Shown here in pieces: positions 1 through 10,545 of a stretch of DNA of 64,000 nt (its first letter is position 1; each line of letters begins with the position of its first letter). The position numbers and the translations under genes were made by a program. The notes under the pieces are model-generated. The model was not told the DNA's origin. It did no database searches and saw only the letters and a list, made by a program, of their open reading frames with translations. Source of the stretch: Theristus sp. LFF4_11 (taxonomy: Eukaryota; Nematoda; Chromadorea; Monhysterida; Xyalidae); assembly GCA_030248135.1 (NCBI GenBank), contig JASANC010003281.1, positions 1 through 64,000 on the forward strand, given 5' to 3'.

Positions 1-964
1 TGCAGTTGCGCGACTTCAGTTGCTACAAGTCAAACAAGACAAGTTGTGACTTGATCGAACAACGACAACTCCGTTCGGCTGTGTTGCAATTTGATATTTG
101 TTATCGTCGAATTACGAATTTCCTAATTCCACCAACAACGAATATCGGGGCAATTGTTTTACATTTGCACTCAAACGGTACAAACAGTTATACAGAAATA
201 AAGGGACAAATAATAATCGACGACAATATTATTGAATTCAAATAATAGTGTCTTCAAGAATAATAATAATAATATTTCATAATGAATAATACAATTTGGA
301 ATGATTCTTCAAAGTGTTTTGTGGGAGATTCAGTTCATAGTATAGGGAGCTGCCGCTCGAACTCTGGCCTTTATATAGGTTTTAGGAACCCAGATAATGG
401 CTGGAGCAGAGAGCAGTAACTCTCCACGAAGAGTATAGTAAACGGTTAGGTTATTACAGTTGAGTGACAATAGCAAAGGGAAATAATGGGTCACCGATAC
501 AGTTACAGTGTGTGAGTATAGAGGATCATTATCTTCATTCCACTGTGTCCAGTGTCCAACGTGCACTGTGTTGTTGTGTCTCCAGCACAGCCGGGGGTCC
601 CGCCTTGTACAGCTTGCCTCTGCGCACGTGTGTTCAGCGGTCAGCCAGTCGGAGAACAAACGTTGAGCCTCGGTTGGCGAGTGCGATGCGTTGTTCGACG
701 AGACACGGTAGTGAAGATGATATCGGCACTACATATGTCTACAGTTGTTTACAGTTCAATTCACTTTTGGAGTTTTCTCTCCTATGCTTAACACTGGATG
801 TCATACATTCCATTTCCTAAAATAACTTTTCATTTGCGTCATCATTTCTTTGTGACGTCAATCACAGCTTTCGCAATTCATTCGTCATAATTTCTTAATC
901 TCACGTCAGTATTTCATAAGCTTCTCTAAGCTTCTAGTTCTTTCTGGGTTTTGTGGGTCTGTCA
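1..964. other. No gene recognised
   Basis: A frame opens on the + strand from about position 6 to 245 with no recognisable domain, and it lacks an ATG at its head. The rest is AT-rich with only short shadow frames. I see no RNA gene or repeat that also occurs elsewhere in the window. The duplicated block begins at about 965. Confidence 0.4.
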
Positions 965-1525
965 CACAATGATCTATTTTTGGCCGGAATGTGGTGAATG
1001 CAGTCATGCAGAATTTTGCTATTAATGATGAAGCTGAATCACTAAAATCACCTGTTACGTTCAAATTCATATAGGGCTAAGAGAGTTGAATCATTTCAAC
1101 ACTTTGTTAGGGTATTTGTCACAGTCACAGTACATGTTTCGATTATATAGCATGATAAGGAATCAGCTATAAGCGTTGGCTCACACCTTTTCTCACTTCA
1201 CCTTTTTCTTTCCTTATTCGGTTGAAAATGTTGGTTTATTCCAGTAAAAGTACCCGATGGTCAAAATAACATGATCGGTACACTAATGCACCCAAACTTT
1301 AATGCAACATTTTTTGAAGTGATTCCTGCCGAAGTAAACAGCCGAAAAGCCTGTGGTCTCAGACCGAATATACCCAGCTGTAAAATGTTTATTTTTTCAT
1401 GAAACCTCCGCAAACAAAAAACTGTTTTTTTTCAAAAAACAATTGCATTATCGTTTTCATTTTCTTTGATTATTATTATAAACCAATTGGGTCAACTGAG
1501 CCGCGTGAATTTCCTTTGTGATATA

Positions 1526-1968
1526 CCGTATTACCTCTATTAACCCCCCCCCAAAATAAACCCCCACCCCCTCGACAAGTTTCCAAATAACCCCCCCCCC
1601 AAATAATCCCCATGGGGGATTATTGGAAACCTGTTTGAAACACATACCCAGCGAATTCAGTGGCTGGTTGCAGTGAAAATGATGAAATTGTGCTACCAAA
1701 GGCCCCAAATGGATGAGTTAATGGTAATTTCATTACTGTTGTAAAAGGCTGTTGTAAAGGGAAATTTCTATGTAGAGTAGAAGTTTCTGCGACTTCCTTC
1801 CTGCCATGGAAGGTATTTTTGCCATTTTGCCCACCCCTAAAAATGGTTTCCAAATAACCCCCACCCCCCCAAAAAAAATAACGCCCCCCCCCCCCAAAAA
1901 AATAAACCCCCACCCCAGAAGTCGCTGAAGAAATAAACCCCCATGGTGGTTTATTAGAGGTAATACGG
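1526..1968 (-). mobile_element. TA-type MITE, family 1 (CCGTATTACC ends)
   Basis: The ends read CCGTATTACC and GGTAATACGG, flanked by TA on both sides (1524-1525 and 1969-1970). Long C and G runs lie inside both ends. The core matches the copies at 2793, 9661 and 45624 in reverse orientation. The matching place in unit II (about 7336) reads straight through as GTGATATAAACAAC, which is the uninterrupted target with a single TA. No transposase is encoded; Tc1/mariner mobilisation is inferred from the TA duplication. Confidence 0.88.
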
Positions 1969-2124
1969 TAAACAACAGCGGGAGTTGACTCTGTATAAAC
2001 ACTGAATAAAATTGATTAATACATTATTTTATAGTAAGCAGCTATAAATTGCTTGCTAAAATGCTTACCATTTTAAAAACTGCATGTCGGTGCATAAAAC
2101 AACTGAGCATAAACGTGTTGCGGT

Positions 2125-2790
2125 ACATTTCACGGAACTTGCACTACGCTGCGCAAACGATCGTAACGGAGCTGAAGGCGCGATTTGTGCGATATTCGAC
2201 AGAGTGTTTCGAAAGGTACGGTACGACTAGTGGATGTATATGATTGTGTTTGTTTCAACCTGTCAGTTTTGTTTTTCTCTCGCAGAATATTGTCGAGCAT
2301 GCAAAAACTTTGAAGAATATAGCAAGAAGAACGAATAATGCATCGGGTTTGGTCGAAATAACACACACCCTGTATTTGTGGCTGGCTACTCCATTTCCGT
2401 TCTTTTTTACCCTTTTCACATTTTCAGGTAGGGGGTGTTTACCCGTGCGAGTTCGAGGGGAGGGGGGGGGGCGAAGAGCCGAGTCGGTAGTGTACCCACA
2501 GAAGGTCCCTGGTTTAAACGGTGGTGTCCTTCCTTCCCTTCCCCCCTCCCCCTCCCTCATCTTCGGTGCTGGTGTGCAAGCAAGCAAGCAACCAACCAAC
2601 CAACCAGCGAATATGTGATATTGAAATAGTCTGCAGACTACGTATACTAATTGAAATTGTTAATAAACGGACCGTTGCAGAGTAAAGGCGGCGGTGATCG
2701 AGAATGCAGCGTGTCACTCAGTTCAAAAAGCACTGCTCGGCTTCGCTGACGGGATAACAGACGTTGTGTGGTAACGTTTTTTTGCTGTAA
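2125..2790 (+). pseudogene. Small-protein module, degenerate copy 1
   Basis: Two exon-like pieces match the fuller copy at 8194-8991. The first (about 2150-2214) encodes a TELKARFVRYSTECFE-like segment and stops at a GAAAG|GTACGG donor. The second (about 2683-2772) follows a GTTGCAG acceptor. Upstream, GGTACATTTCACGGAAC runs directly into this module, whereas unit II has about 850 bp more, including the signal-peptide exon. The copy therefore looks truncated by deletion. Between the pieces lie a G-run, a C-rich tract and AACC repeats. Confidence 0.5.
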
Positions 2791-2792
2791 TA

Positions 2793-3252
2793 CCGTATTA
2801 CCCCCAATAAACCCCCATGGGGGATTAATACGTCAGCGACTTTTAGGGGTGGGGGTTTATTGGTGGGGGGGGGGGATTATTGGTGGGGGGGGTTTATTAT
2901 ACAAAAATTTCTAGGGGTGGGGTTTTGTTGAAAAATGGCAAAAATACCTTGCATGGCAGGCAAGAAAGTTGCAGAAACTTCTACTTTTCACAGAGATTTC
3001 CTTTTGTAACAGCCTTTTGTAATGAAATTACCATTAACTCATCCATTTGGGGCCTTTGGTAGCACAATTTCACCAATGTCACTGCATTCAGCCACTGAAT
3101 TCGCTGGGTATGTGTTTCAAACAGGTTTCCAATTAACCCCCATGGGGGATTATTTGTGGGGGGGGGGATTATTTGGAAACTGGTCGGGGGGGTGGGGGTT
3201 TATTGGTGGGGGGGGGGATTAATGGTGGGGGGGTTTAATGGGGGTAATACGG
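2793..3252 (+). mobile_element. TA-type MITE, family 1
   Basis: Same family as 1526-1968, flanked by TA at 2791-2792 and 3253-3254. The internal duplicate at about 4335-4350 reads GCTGTAATATTGCGTG, exactly the pre-insertion target. This copy therefore entered after the internal duplication of unit I. Its core of about 190 bp (about 2935-3140) is nearly identical to the other copies, while the G-tract flanks vary in length. Confidence 0.9.
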
Positions 3253-3294
3253 TATTGCGTGTTTTTTTTATCAAGTTCTAGTCTGAAGACAGTG

Positions 3295-3482
3295 CATACA
3301 CAAACAGCATGTCATACTATACCATTGAGCGGCCCAAAAATCGTGTCATGCCGTTTGGCGTGACAAAGTTTGTACCATATCATTAAGCGGCATCAAAATT
3401 CGTGTCATACCATTCTACGTGCCAAAGTTCATATTATACCATTGAGCGGCCCAAAATGCGTGTCATACCATTTTGAATGCCC
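3295..3482 (+). repeat. CATACCATT-type imperfect tandem repeat
   Basis: Several imperfect units combine GTGTCATACCATT with a variable GAGCGGCCCAAAA segment. The same array occurs at about 4378-4562 and, longer and more regular, at about 9085-9320. It sits at the same place in each duplicated block. Confidence 0.7.
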
Positions 3483-3667
3483 AAAATAAAAAAAAGAAGT
3501 AGAAAAAAGCCAACAAGCGGTGCACTGACGCAAATCTTAGAAGCACGCCTGGTCTGGGCTGGGTGCGTTTTCGAGGCCAATAGCAGCATTGGCATTGCCC
3601 CTTACCGTGATCACCAACATCGCAGCCTCGCCACTGCGTCACGGGCACGCAGAATGGCATTGCGAGC

Positions 3668-4340
3668 ATCACGGAACTTGCACTACGCTGCGCAAACGAT
3701 CTGTGCTACGGTAACGGAGCTGAAGGCGCGATTTGTGCGATATTCGACAGAGTGTTTCGAAAGGTACGGTACGACTAGTGGATGTATATGATTGTGTTTG
3801 TTTCAACCTGTCAGTTTTGTTTTTCTCTCGCAGAATATTGTCGAGCATGCAAAAACTTTGAAGAATATAGCAAGAAGAACGAATAATGCATCGGGTTTGG
3901 TCGAAATAACACACCCCCTGTATTTGTGGCTGGCTACTCCATTTCCGTTCTTTTTTACCCTTTTCACATTTTCAGGTAGGGGGTGTTTACCCGTGCGAGT
4001 TCGAGGGGAGGGGGGGGGGCGAAGAGCCGAGTCGGTAGTGTACCCACAGAAGGTCCCTGGTTTAAACGGTGGGTGTCCTTCCTTCCCTTCCCCCCTCCCC
4101 CTCCCTCATCTTCGGTGCTGGTGTGCAAGCAAGCAAGCAACCAACCAACCAACCAGCGAATATGTGATATTGAAATAGTCTGCAGACTACGTATACTAAT
4201 TGAAATTGTCAATAAACGGACCGTTGCAGAGTAAAGGCGGCGGTGATCGAGAATGCAGCGTGTCACTCAGTTCAAAAAGCACTGCTCGGCTTCGCTGACG
4301 GGATAACAGACGTTGTGTGGTAACGTTTTTTTGCTGTAAT
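3668..4340 (+). pseudogene. Small-protein module, degenerate copy 2
   Basis: Near-identical repeat of 2125-2790 in the same orientation, with a 9-bp insertion in the first piece (CTGTGCTACG near 3702). The same TELKARFVRYSTEC and VIENAACHS coding signatures, donor and acceptor are present. It also lacks the signal-peptide exon. Because copies 1 and 2 match even across the non-coding spacer, they are a recent local duplication rather than two selected genes. Confidence 0.5.
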
Positions 4341-4377
4341 ATTGCGTGTTTTTTTTATCAAGTTCTAGTCTGAAGAC

Positions 4378-4562
4378 AGTGCATACACAAACAGCATGTC
4401 ATACTATACCATTGAGCGGCCCAAAAATCGTGTCATGCCGTTTGGCGTGCCAAAGTTTGTACCATATCATTAAGCGGCATCAAAATTCGTGTCATACCAT
4501 TCTACGTGCCAAAGTTCATATTATACCATTGAGCGGCCCAAAATGCGTGTCATACCATTTTG
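4378..4562 (+). repeat. CATACCATT-type tandem repeat, second copy
   Basis: Copy of the array at 3295-3482, duplicated together with the module upstream of it. The unit boundaries and substitutions are almost the same. Confidence 0.7.
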
Positions 4563-4734
4563 AATGCCCAAAATAAAAAAAGAAGTAGAAAAAAGCCAAC
4601 AAGCGGTGCACTGACGCAAATCTTAGAAGCAGGCCTGGTCTGGGCTGGGTGCGTTTTCGAGGCCAATAGCAGCATTGGCATTGCCCCTTACCGTGATCGC
4701 CAACATCGCAGCCTCGCCACTGCGTCACGGGCAC

Positions 4735-4868
4735 GCAGAATGGCATTGCGAGCATTTTGGGCCGAAGGTCGGATAATGGGATGGTATAAACTTTGGCACG
4801 CAGAATGGCATTGCGAGCATTTTGGGCCGAAGGTCGGATAATGGGATGGTATAAACTTTGGCACGCAG
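4735..4868 (+). repeat. Perfect 66-bp tandem duplication
   Basis: The stretch beginning GGCACGCAGAATGGCATTGC and ending in ATGGTATAAACTTT occurs twice back to back without visible change. Unit II has a single degenerate version at about 9490-9560. Confidence 0.75.
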
Positions 4869-4952
4869 AACGGTGCGGCCGACGGTTAGGGTCCGCCTTG
4901 CACTGTTTCTGCACTCAATTTATTAGTGCGCTGTTTTACGTTTTCGTTCCAG

Positions 4953-5030
4953 CTGTGCTTGCATTCGTGTTACAAGCAACGAGATATGTCGCACGCTGGC
5001 GAACCAGTTGCTGGAGATGTGCAACGCAAA
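4953..5030 (+). CDS. Exon-like segment, cysteine-containing (unit I)
   Basis: Begins after a clean TTTTCGTTCCAG acceptor and ends at AAA|GTGAGT. The 78 bp are 26 codons in the phase 0 frame, beginning LCLHSCYK. The unit II counterpart (10215-10295) is 81 bp, so the two copies differ by exactly one codon. They also keep the acceptor, the donor and the frame. A second frame (phase 2) is open too, so the reading frame is not settled. Function unknown; probably an internal exon of the same small protein family. Confidence 0.45.
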
Positions 5031-5107
5031 GTGAGTGACGAAATTTTGCAAAATGAAAAAACAACGTTTTGCTGTTTTATAGAATGATCACACGCTGAAA
5101 AATGAGA

Positions 5108-5270
5108 GTGTCTGCTGCCCTACGGGGTGTGTCGTGTCCCGTGTCCCGGAAATAAAAGTGGGTCACAAACTTCAAGTGTACGTAGTTGCCACTTTTTATT
5201 CCGGGTTGGGACGGGATACCACGCGGCATACCCAGGCGGACAAGCACCGACACCTGTGCGGACAGATGTT
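5108..5270. mobile_element. GTGTCC-ended foldback element, copy 1
   Basis: Contains GTGTCCCGTGTCCCGGAA near the left and a CCGACACCTGTGCGGACA-like right part. Related sequences lie at about 10395-10545 and 11868-12042, where the opposed GGTGTCCG and CGGACACC ends are clearer. A 70-codon frame crosses it but is not conserved. Class not determined. Confidence 0.5.
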
Positions 5271-5601
5271 TAACGTGATATTGCAGTGGAACGCCGATCT
5301 GCAACTGCACGGAGGCTGGTCGGACCACTTTTGCCCCAATTACTGAGCTGAATCCCAAAAAGCATAGTAGAAATTCTTAAGAGTTCTGCGTTCAGCTGGT
5401 TTCTTTTTCGTTTTTTGGTCTAAAAACAGATTTCGCGAATTGGTTCACGAATGTACAATTGTTAACCGACCGCAAAGAAAATGCTATGGAATGCGCTGCT
5501 CTTCACGGTGCTGCTAGCTGCTGTCATGGCGTTCATTTCGCCTTTTTCTTGTGCACATTTGCAATTAAAGGAACTTTTAACGAAAAATACACCTTCTTTA
5601 G

Positions 5602-5776
5602 ACTGGTGGCCGCATTAAAAGAGATGTGTCTGCCATACTGGATAGAGTTACCGCGGGATTGTTTACTCGATGAGCGATTGGTCAGAGAATTGGCAATCAT
5701 TATGGGTGCACGGATTTCGGCCTACTCTACTACAAGGAAGAAATTGAGAAGATGGACTGACGAAACAATATCATGA
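5602..5776 (+). CDS. Terminal exon of small cysteine protein (unit I)
   Basis: Opens after a TTCTTTAG acceptor and reads VAALKEMCLPYW, then a run with LLDERLVRELAIIMGAR, and stops at 5774-5776. The frame upstream of the acceptor is also open (KYTFFR), so the start is inferred from the splice consensus. The unit II copy (10870-11023) keeps the frame and both cysteines through many substitutions, which argues that it is or recently was coding. No domain recognised; it looks largely helical. Confidence 0.5.
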
Positions 5777-5829
5777 AGAAACAGCTCTGATAAACGAAAA
5801 GACGTTACTAATTTTTTATAAATATGACC

Positions 5830-6046
5830 TATTTTTAAGAGCGTGTCTCACTGAAATGACGTCATATGCTGCAAAACATGCGCCTGTCGTTCACAGCAAA
5901 CCAGACTTTCCGTTTAACAGGTTTCTTCCCGCAAACAATTGCTGAATGTTGAATCAGTCACACCAAACTGACATTTTAGTGCCTGTACTTTGATAAACAT
6001 TTATAAAGCAAATGACGTCATTTTAGTTCGGACACGTTTGAATAAA
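5830..6046. mobile_element. Foldback element with TGACGTCA palindromes, copy 1
   Basis: The ends are inverted copies of a CGTGTC..ACT(G)AAATGACGTCAT sequence (left about 5841-5868, right about 6014-6046). Each end carries the perfect CRE-type palindrome TGACGTCA. The same element is inverted at about 53090-53325, and a one-ended fragment lies at about 61950-62075. No coding capacity. Confidence 0.65.
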
Positions 6047-6784
6047 TCCACAATACTGAATACAAAAACACAGGCACGCAAACACAATATTGCAGTCGCG
6101 CGTGAACACAAATGTCATCGCATTTCTTTTTTTTTGTTTGGTTGTAACTGTGCAACATTATTGTGTCATTACAGAGTGCCTGGTCTTTAGACTAGTTTCA
6201 TTCGTTTGTTGTCCTGTTACTATTTTTTTGCAAACGACAGGTTCCGAGGAAAAGTGATTCCGTGCTACTAGCTAGCACACATACCGTACATATCTTACAT
6301 TCATTGGCAATGTCATTCATATCGTTGCGGTGCACGTGTAGATTTGCCGTTTTGTACTGTATTGTATTTAGGTACGTTGCAGATGTGTGTTTTTTAACAA
6401 ATGGTAATTTTAATTGGTATTGAATTCTATTTATTGCGACCGGTCATTGAAAGATTGCGGGTACTTTACAGCCACACAAAAAACGCTCCGTTTTGCGGTT
6501 AGATTCTAGGTAATCAGAAGACGTAACATAAAAAACCACCAGAGGCCCATCACGGTACACCGTCAAAGCTTCGAAGTATTGAAGAGACAAACCTCCGATG
6601 CAAAAGATCGGTTACCGAAGCACCGCTTCAAACGTTTCAGACGTCAAATGCGGCAACCACTCAATTCAACATCCGACAGAACTCTGACAAAAGTCGCATT
6701 TCAAACCTTTCCAACATTGTCTCCGCCCCCGGACACAAAAACGGCGACCTAACTAAACCTTCCTAACCAGCTGACTGACGACCA
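6047..6784. other. No gene recognised between duplicated units
   Basis: AT-rich spacer between unit I and unit II. It contains no frame with conserved features and no repeat I can match elsewhere in the window. Confidence 0.4.
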
Positions 6785-8036
6785 ATCAGTGGAGAGTGTG
6801 GAGAATCAAGTCATACAGAATTTTGCTGTTGACGCTGAATCACTAAAATCACCTGTCCGGTTCAAATTCATATAGCGCTAAGAGTTGTGACTTTCATTTC
6901 AACACTTACAGTCATTTATTTAGTTTTAAACACTTACACACAGTCATTAAATTATTTGTCACAGTACATGTTTCGCATATAGATAATTGCATGATAAGGA
7001 AGCAGTTATAAGCGTTGGCTCCCCACCTTTTCTCACTTCCCCTTTATTCCCTTATTCGGTTGAAATTGTTGGTTTATTCGAGTAAAAGTACTTGACGGTC
7101 AAAAAAACTTTTGAATGCAACATTTTTTTGAAGTGATCGAAAGTAAACAGCCAAGCAACCCGTGGTCTCAGATCGAATATACAAGATGTTTAATGTTTAT
7201 TTTTTTCATGAAACCTCCGCAAACAAAAACTTTTTTCAAAATTTTGAGTGTACATCGTTTTTTTTTCGTTTTCATCGAATATTAGGATAAACAAATTGTG
7301 TAAACTGACCCGCGCAAATTTCCTTCTTTTTGTGATATAAACAACAGCGGGCGTTGACTCTGTATAAAAGCTGAATAAAATTGATTAGGTACATCATTTT
7401 ATAGTAAGCAGCTGTAAATTGCTTACTAAAATGCTTACCAACAAGCTGCAAACAGCTCATCCAAAAGTTTCGAAGGAAATTTTAAAAACTACATGTCGAA
7501 TGCATAAAACAGCTGAGGAAACGTGTTGCGGTACATTTCACGGAACTTTCGAGGCTGCAGAATTACGAGATGCGATGCTGAAACAACGTTCCGTGAAACG
7601 TTCAGCGGCAACGTTTTCCTCAGTGTTGGATGAGTGTCAATTTTCGTCGGACTTCATTTCAGGTGCTTCCAGCAACGCAAAATGGCAACATTTCTCACAG
7701 TGACGGTAAGAATGACATTTTTTCAGAGCCGTTAAACTGCAAACCAAAAACACACTTCACTCATTGTTGGTGCTTTTTTCAAAAAGCCACATACAATCAT
7801 CGACACTCCGTCAAAATTGTTGCAGCTTTTCAGTTGAAAGAAAACACGACAACTGTTGCCAAAGAACAAGGTGCACCCGAATTGCAGCAACATGGCATAT
7901 AAGGTTTCTTTTGCTCGGCGTTCAATAGTGGCACAACAAGAGATACCATGAAAGAGTTGTAAAAGCAGAAAAAGTTAGCGTGAAAACGTTGCTCGCGGTT
8001 CTCTCCAAACGCAAAACTGTACACGAGACCACGCAG

Positions 8037-8190
8037 TCAGCTGATTCGCTGGTGATCACGTGATGCGTGCACTCTGTGCAGGCGTTGTTGTGGTGAGGAG
8101 GCGGAGGTTGGTGTGCATAGAACGCATATGCAGCACGGGGGGGGGGTGACCAGCCAATCAGCTGATTGCCCATAATTTAGAGTTCGACTG
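8037..8190. mobile_element. CAGTCGAAC-type MITE, left end worn
   Basis: The right end CAATCAGCTGATTGCCCATAATTTAGAGTTCGACTG is complete and followed by TA (8191-8192). The left side starts at about CAGTCAGCTGATTCGCTGGTGATCACGTGATG and has lost the outermost bases. The inner arms carry GATCACGTGATG. The adjacent ATG of the small secreted protein lies two bases past the TA. Confidence 0.75.
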
Positions 8191-8193
8191 TAT

Positions 8194-8991
8194 ATGCAGG
8201 TGTTGGTGGCGGTGCTGGCGGCGGCCGGCTCTGCGAACGAGCCGCTCTCGGAAATGCTCGCAAGGGCCAGTGAACTGCTGTCGCGCGACATCGACAGCAG
8301 CAGCCTTACTGGTCGGGTGCGCCGTCAAATTGCGCCCGGTCAACACCGGACACGCGCGTACAACGCCACTTGTGTCGATGCGACTCAAACGATCGTGACG
8401 GAGTTGAAGGACCGATTCGTGCGATATTCGACAGAGTGTATCAAAAGGTACGGTACGACAAGTGGATGCATATGACTGTGGATGGGTGAATGCTCCCCAT
8501 CCCCCCCCCCCTTCCACCCCCCTCACCTTCGGCGCTGGTGTGCAACCAACAAACCAAATGATCAGCGAATTTGCACATGTGATATTGAAATGGTCTGCAG
8601 AGACTACTGTATATGAAGAGAAATGGTCAATAAACGGACCACTGCATATTTTGTTGGACTCCATGCGCCGTGGCGGCGACCACAGCCAAAGTGTTTGTGA
8701 ATTTTGCAGAGGGTCAACATATTTGTGAAAAAACCTCCGTTCTATCACCATGTGTCAACAAATAACAATAATCTTATAATTTTCGACTTTTATTGTTCAG
8801 TGCAACAAACAGTTTCATGGATCGTAGCATTCTGTTCTAGTAAAACCACCGAAACATGCCCGCGAACAACGGCGATGACAATGGAAGAAGCGGACACAGT
8901 AAAGGCGGTGGTGATCGAGAATGCAGCGTGTCACTCAATTCAAGAAGCACTGCTCGACTTCGCTAACGGGATGACAGACGTTGTGTGGTAA
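8194..8991 (+). CDS. Small putative secreted protein, two or more exons
   Basis: Exon 1 runs from ATG 8194 to about 8445 (donor AAAAG|GTACGG). It begins MQVLVAVLAAAGSANEPLSE, which looks like a short signal peptide. A basic stretch with RVRRQIAPG (possible propeptide cleavage) follows, then an NATCVD glycosylation sequon and a TELKDRFVRYSTEC segment. Exon 2 lies at about 8860-8991. Two frames are possible there: one gives VIENAACHSIQEALLDF, the other a Gly/Asp-rich NNGDDNGRSG run with SKGGGDREC, ending in TAA near 8966. Decayed relatives of both exons lie at 2125-2790 and 3668-4340. The start could instead be an internal exon behind TATATGCAG. No family recognised; Kunitz, EGF and defensin spacing do not fit. 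Confidence 0.5.
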
Positions 8992-9084
8992 TGTTTTTTT
9001 GTTGTTGTAAAATGGTGTGTTTTGTTTGCAACATGCACTGAGAGAACTTTTTTAGTTTAGTTCTAGTCTGAAGACAGTGCATAC

Positions 9085-9320
9085 CCAAACAGCATGTCAT
9101 ACCAAACCATTGAGAGGCCCAAAAGTCGTGTCATACCATTCTGCGTGCCAACGCTCATACCATACCATTTAGCGGCTCAAAACGGTGTCATACCATTCTG
9201 CGTGCCAACGCTCATACCATACCAGTTAGCGGCTCAAAACTGTCATACCATTCTGCGTGTCAACGGTCATACCATACCATTGAGTGGCTCAAAACCCGTG
9301 TCATACCATTCTGCATGCCC
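9085..9320 (+). repeat. CATACCATT tandem repeat, about 56-bp unit
   Basis: Four units of roughly 56 bp, built from GTGTCATACCATTCTGCGTG followed by a GCTCATACCATACC half and a GCGGCTCAAAAC tail. Units 2 and 3 are nearly identical. It corresponds to the arrays at 3295-3482 and 4378-4562. Confidence 0.8.
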
Positions 9321-9660
9321 AAAAAGAGGTGGGAAAAAGCCAGCAAGCGGTGCACTGGACTAACGGAAACCTGAGAAGCGCGCCTGGCCTGGGTGCGTTT
9401 TCGAGGCCAATAGCAGCATTGGCATTGCCCCTTACCGTGATCGCCAACATCACAACATCACAGCCTCGCCACTGCATCAGTGGTCGGTCACGGGCACGCA
9501 GAATGGCATTGTGAGCATTTTGGGCCGGATAATGCTATGGTATGAACTTTGGCACGCAGAAAGGTGCGGCCGACGGTAAGGGCAGTGGTAGTTTTAAGCG
9601 TGCAGTCCGTGTTTTAAGCGTAGAGATTGTGGTGGTGTTGCACGCAGTCGCAAACAAATA

Positions 9661-10111
9661 CCGTATTACCCCCAATAAACCCCCATGGGGGATTAATACG
9701 TCAGCGACTTTTAGGGGTGGGGTTTATTGGTGGGGGGGATTATTGGTGGGGGGGGTTTATTATACAAAAATTTCTAGGGGTGGGGTTTTGTTGAAAAATG
9801 GCAAAAATACCTTGCATGGCAGGCAAGAAAGTTGCAGAAACTTCTACTTTTCACAGAGATTTCCTTTTGTAACAGCCTTTTGTAATGAAATTACCATTAA
9901 CTCATCCATTTGGGGCCTTTGGTAGCACAATTTCACCAATGTCACTGCATTCAGCCACTGAATTCGCTGGGTATGTGTTTCAAACAGGTTTCCAATTAAC
10001 CCCCATGGGGGATTATTTGTGGGGGGGATTATTTGGAAACTGGTCGGGGGGGTGGGGGTTTATTGGTGGGGGGGATTAATGGTGGGGGGGGGTTTAATGG
10101 GGGTAATACGG
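9661..10111 (+). mobile_element. TA-type MITE, family 1
   Basis: Flanked by TA at 9659-9660 and 10112-10113, with CCGTATTACC/GGTAATACGG ends. It is almost identical in its core to 2793-3252, including the AAGAAAGTTGCAGAAACTTC segment, which suggests recent amplification. Confidence 0.88.
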
Positions 10112-10214
10112 TACCTTGCATGTACAAATAGTGATTTGATACACCCCGTTCTTTCATTAGTGCACTGTTTCGGCACTGAATTTATTAGTGCGCTGTTTTA
10201 CTTTTTCGTTCCAG

Positions 10215-10295
10215 CTGTGCTTGCTATCGCAAGTTTACAAGGAACGAGAAATGTCGCACGCTAAAGAGCCAGTTGCTGGAGATGTACGACGCACA
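10215..10295 (+). CDS. Exon-like segment, cysteine-containing (unit II)
   Basis: Homologue of 4953-5030 with the same CGTTCCAG acceptor and a CACA|GTGAGT donor. It has 27 codons in the phase 0 frame, beginning LCLLSQVYKE, and the shared tail EPVAGDV. The 3-bp length difference from unit I is what coding constraint would produce. A following acceptor TTTTATAG with an NDHTLKNES-like start is also shared (about 5083 and 10346). In unit I that exon runs into a transposon-derived sequence. Confidence 0.45.
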
Positions 10296-10394
10296 GTGAG
10301 TGACGAAATTTTGCAAAATGGAAAACAAAGTTTTGTTGTTTTATAGAATGACCACACGCTGAAAAATGAGAGTCTCTGCTAGTGCTGTCCTACC

Positions 10395-10545
10395 CGCCGG
10401 GGTGTGTCCCGTGTCCCGAAAAAAAAAGTGGTCACAAACTTCAAGCGTACGTAGTTACCACTTTTTAGTCCGGATTAGGACGGGATACCACGCGGCAACC
10501 CAGGCGAACAGGCACCGGACACCTGTCCGGACAGATGTTTAGCGT
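10395..10545. mobile_element. GTGTCC-ended foldback element, copy 2
   Basis: Same family as 5108-5270, at the same place in unit II, so it was present before the block duplicated. It ends near CACCGGACACCTGTCCGGAC. Confidence 0.5.

Larger units (their letters stand above)
965..5835 (+). repeat. Segmental duplication, unit I
   Basis: This block shares order and sequence with 6785-11085. It starts with the same stretch containing GAATCACTAAAATCACCTGT (about 1037 and 6837). The exon-like modules, the CATACCATT tandem repeats, the LCL-type exon and the terminal KYTFFR exon follow in the same order. Unit I differs by an internal second duplication (about 2125-2790 repeated at about 3668-4340), two transposon insertions, and loss of the part that carries the signal-peptide exon in unit II. 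It looks like the more decayed copy. Confidence 0.75.

Noticed and set aside
2255..2717. Long frames on both strands across the G-run and AACC repeats (repeated at 3964-4266)
   Set aside because: They cross simple repeats, differ in frame between near-identical copies, and sit in the spacer between two exon-like modules.
5134..5346. 70-codon frame beginning MSRVPEIKVGHK as a protein
   Set aside because: It runs through a GTGTCC-ended foldback element, and the copy at 10395-10545 does not keep the frame.
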